Positions 56,374-57,979 of a stretch of 57,979 bases of DNA are shown here, piece after piece. The notes beneath the pieces were generated by a model that was not told the DNA's origin, searched no databases, and saw only the letters and a list, made by a program, of their open reading frames with translations. Made by a program: the position numbers and the translations under genes. The stretch is from contig JAKLFE010000028.1 of the NCBI GenBank assembly GCA_022711355.1, positions 1-57,979 on the forward strand, in the 5' to 3' direction. Positions within the stretch are counted from its first letter, which is position 1; each line of letters begins with the position of its first letter. The DNA comes from Spirochaetota bacterium (GTDB lineage: Bacteria > Spirochaetota > Spirochaetia > Treponematales > Rectinemataceae).

Positions 56374-57006
56374 TCATCCTCCTTCGATACGGTCCCCGGT
56401 CGATACGAGCCCGAGGTAGTGCTCGACGAGCTCCCCGCCGCGGCGCTCCAGGACCAAGGCCCCCGGGGCGAAGAGCTCGCGGTTGGCGAGATAGTGGTGG
56501 ACCAGGCCGATCCAGGTGTTGAACAGCAGGTGCACCGGCTGCCGCCTGATGGTCCCGGCCTCCATGCCCGCCTCCGCGGCGGCGGCGATGTGCCAGGAGA
56601 GGGTCGATTGGACCATGAGGAGGGAGAGGCGGGCGGCCTCGGGGAGGTGGCCGGCCTCGGTCAGGAGGGCTGCGTAGAAGCCCTCCACCTCGCGGAGCCC
56701 CGCGAGGTGGGCCTCGAGGCAGGCCCGGAGGCCCCTGCCCCCCGCGGAGAGCTCGTGGAGCCTGCGGCAGAGCCCTTCGCCGAAGTCCTCGATGACGGCG
56801 ACGAGGAGCTCCTCCTGGCGGGGGAAGTGGAGGAAAAGGGTGCCGTGGGCCAGGCCCGCGGCCTGGGCGACGGCCGCGCTCCTCGTCGCCGCGATGCCGC
56901 GCTCCGCATAGAGGCTCCGCGCGCTCCGCAGGATCGTCTCCCTCGTCGCGGCCTTCTGCTGGGAGCGCTTTGTTCCTTGTATTATGACTGATTGCTCAGT
57001 GAGCAT
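56374..57006 (-). CDS. TetR-family transcriptional regulator
   Basis: 210 residues. The N-terminal TetR HTH is visible: TRETILRSARSLYAERGIAATRSAAVAQAAGLAHGTLFLHFPRQEELLVAVI. The rest is the helical ligand domain with a FYAALLTEAGHLPEAARLSLL segment. The start at 57006 places the operator (56985-57002) within codons 2-8, and the promoter -10 only 6 nt upstream, so the mRNA is probably leaderless. It likely represses itself and perhaps the zinc-ribbon-TfoX genes 2-3 nt downstream. Confidence 0.87.
   Translation of the reverse strand: MLTEQSVIIQGTKRSQQKAATRETILRSARSLYAERGIAATRSAAVAQAAGLAHGTLFLHFPRQEELLVAVIEDFGEGLCRRLHELSAGGRGLRACLEAHLAGLREVEGFYAALLTEAGHLPEAARLSLLMVQSTLSWHIAAAAEAGMEAGTIRRQPVHLLFNTWIGLVHHYLANRELFAPGALVLERRGGELVEHYLGLVSTGDRIEGG
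56985..57002. promoter_or_regulatory. Putative TetR operator inside the TetR gene start
   Basis: On the minus strand, ACTGA-GCAA-TCAGT is a perfect dyad, extended to 6 of 7 bp arms (TCACTGA/TCAGTCA). It resembles the AcrR/TetR-like TGACTGA-N4-TCAGTCA type operator and lies immediately after the start codon. Confidence 0.6.
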
Positions 57007-57012
57007 ATGGTC

Positions 57013-57041
57013 AGTATCTCTACCACGGGCGCTTCTGTCAA
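57013..57041 (-). promoter_or_regulatory. Putative leaderless promoter of the TetR gene
   Basis: On the minus strand TTGACA (57041-57036), 17-bp spacer and GATACT (57018-57013), then 6 nt to the ATG. Best -35 match of the leaderless set. Confidence 0.6.
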
Positions 57042-57078
57042 GCGCCGCATCCGGAGGCTTCCCTCGAAGGGCCGCCCA

Positions 57079-57108
57079 TTGTCCTGGGCCGGCCTTTCCC
57101 GCTATCCT
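57079..57108 (+). promoter_or_regulatory. Putative leaderless promoter of murJ
   Basis: TTGTCC (57079-57084), 18-bp spacer and TATCCT (57103-57108), then 7 nt to the ATG at 57116. No Shine-Dalgarno site. Confidence 0.5.
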
Positions 57109-57115
57109 CAGCCCC

Positions 57116-57979
57116 ATGTCCGACGAAGGCCGCCCTCCCGAGACCGCCCGGGACGGGGATTCGACCCTGCTCCGCGAGGGCGGGAAACTCTCGGCCCTGA
57201 CCATGGTGTCCCGGGTCCTCGGCCTCGTCCGCGAGATGACCAAGGCTGCTTTCATGGGCACGGGCCCCCTCGCCGAGGCCTTCACCGTCGCCTTCATCAT
57301 CCCAAATTTCATGCGCCGCCTCTTCGCCGAGGGCTCGGTGACCGTGGCCTTCATCCCCACCTTCTCCGGCATCCTCGGCGAGAAGGACGAGGCCAAGACC
57401 CGCGAGTTCCTCTCGGCCACCTTCACGGTCCTCCTCGTCCTGGTCTGCGCGACGGTGGCCCTGGGCATGGCCGCCGCGCCCTGGATCACCTCCCTGGTCT
57501 TCTACGGCTCCGAGGCGGCGGAGACCGTCGTCCTGACGAGGATGATGTTCCCCTTCCTGGCCCTCGTCTCCGTGGCGGCCCTCCTCCAGGGCATCCTCAA
57601 CTCGATCGGGGTCTTCGCGCCCTCGGGCCTCGGGCCCATCCTCTTCAACCTCTGCTTCATCGGCCTGCCCTACCTCGTCGGAGGCTGGACCGCCAACCCG
57701 GCCCGGGCCATGGCGATCGGCGTCCTGGCCGGGGGCCTCGCCCAGGCCCTCTGCCAGCTCCCGGCCGTCCTCCGGGCGGGCTACCGCTTCGGCTTCATCG
57801 GCCCGCGCAGGGCCCTGGCCAACCCGGGCATGCGGAAGGTCCTCTCCCTCGTCGCCCCGACCATCCTGGGCATGGCCGCCTACCAGCTCAACGACCTGGT
57901 CTGCACCTCCCTGGCCTCGAGCGTGCGGGCCGCGGCCGGCATCCAGTACTCGATCCGCCTCCAGGAGCTCATCCTCGGC
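57116..57979 (+). CDS. murJ: Lipid II flippase MurJ (5' part)
   Basis: The first 288 codons, open to the window edge. The MurJ/MviN start is recognisable: LSALTMVSRVLGLVREMTKAAFMGTGPLAEAFTVAFIIPNFMRRLFAEGSVTVAFIPTFSGIL, with the arginine of the FMRRLFAEG motif, then membrane helices including FTVLLVLVCATVALGMAAAPWI and LGPILFNLCFIGLPYLVGG. It moves lipid II across the inner membrane for peptidoglycan synthesis. Divergent from the TetR gene with a 109-bp gap containing both promoters. The 3' end lies outside the window. Confidence 0.93.
   Translation, partial: MSDEGRPPETARDGDSTLLREGGKLSALTMVSRVLGLVREMTKAAFMGTGPLAEAFTVAFIIPNFMRRLFAEGSVTVAFIPTFSGILGEKDEAKTREFLSATFTVLLVLVCATVALGMAAAPWITSLVFYGSEAAETVVLTRMMFPFLALVSVAALLQGILNSIGVFAPSGLGPILFNLCFIGLPYLVGGWTANPARAMAIGVLAGGLAQALCQLPAVLRAGYRFGFIGPRRALANPGMRKVLSLVAPTILGMAAYQLNDLVCTSLASSVRAAAGIQYSIRLQELILG

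Overview
The window is very GC-rich (roughly 70% by eye), gene-dense chromosomal DNA, most likely from a free-living or host-associated anaerobic spirochaete of the Treponema/Spirochaeta type. This is inferred from gene content: a secreted cyclophilin-FKBP double immunophilin of the kind known from Treponema denticola, an M23 peptidase-bactofilin-YaaR-PSP1 run, an HDOD protein with a GHKL-like N-terminus, many lipoproteins with loose lipoboxes, and a rubrerythrin/superoxide reductase/rubredoxin set typical of anaerobes. No phage, insertion sequence, tRNA or CRISPR array was seen.

Layout. 1-9.5 kb: the end of an rRNA operon (5S rRNA), a KtrB/KtrA potassium channel pair, a serine-palmitoyltransferase-like enzyme, a membrane histidine kinase, RadC, a Crp-type regulator with a small outer-membrane protein, and an overlapping HAD phosphatase-PlsY-outer-membrane protein operon. 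9.5-18 kb: a frameshifted small secreted gene, the rubrerythrin-superoxide reductase-rubredoxin cassette, an RlmI-type rRNA methyltransferase, a DUF2807 envelope protein, a VWA lipoprotein, a J-domain membrane protein and an MBL hydrolase. 18-24 kb: M23 peptidase, bactofilin, YaaR, PSP1, then AraC/DUF2000 and the double immunophilin. 24-32.5 kb: dCMP deaminase, isochorismatase-like hydrolase, GH4 glycosidase, TlpA/CcdA redox pair, YhcH, ClpP, PurC, a secreted nuclease/phosphatase-like protein and an orphan DNA methyltransferase. 32.5-38 kb: a regulated catabolic operon (HpcH-type aldolase, FadR-type regulator, TRAP transporter DctPQM, DapA-like aldolase) with a perfect 25-bp operator. 38-44 kb: a translationally coupled XPB helicase, helicase-associated protein and NYN-LOTUS protein, then GNAT and a UDG-like protein. 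44-58 kb: envelope proteins and an M30-like metallopeptidase, a lipoprotein gene split by an in-frame TAG, a VanY-type carboxypeptidase, GHKL-HDOD, a Lon-family protease with a degenerate polysaccharide deacetylase, HAD/TfoX/zinc-ribbon/TetR genes and the start of murJ.

Most noteworthy: (i) the XPB / helicase-associated / NYN-LOTUS operon, joined by two ATGA overlaps, which looks like a nucleic-acid processing module; (ii) a recurrent promoter layout, TTG-type -35, 17-18 bp spacer and TA-N3-T -10 placed only 5-9 nt before an ATG that lacks a Shine-Dalgarno sequence, at about nine genes, which points to widespread leaderless transcripts; (iii) several perfect dyads over promoters; and (iv) the TAG-interrupted lipoprotein gene. 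Promoters, hairpins and operators were found by eye and are predictions.
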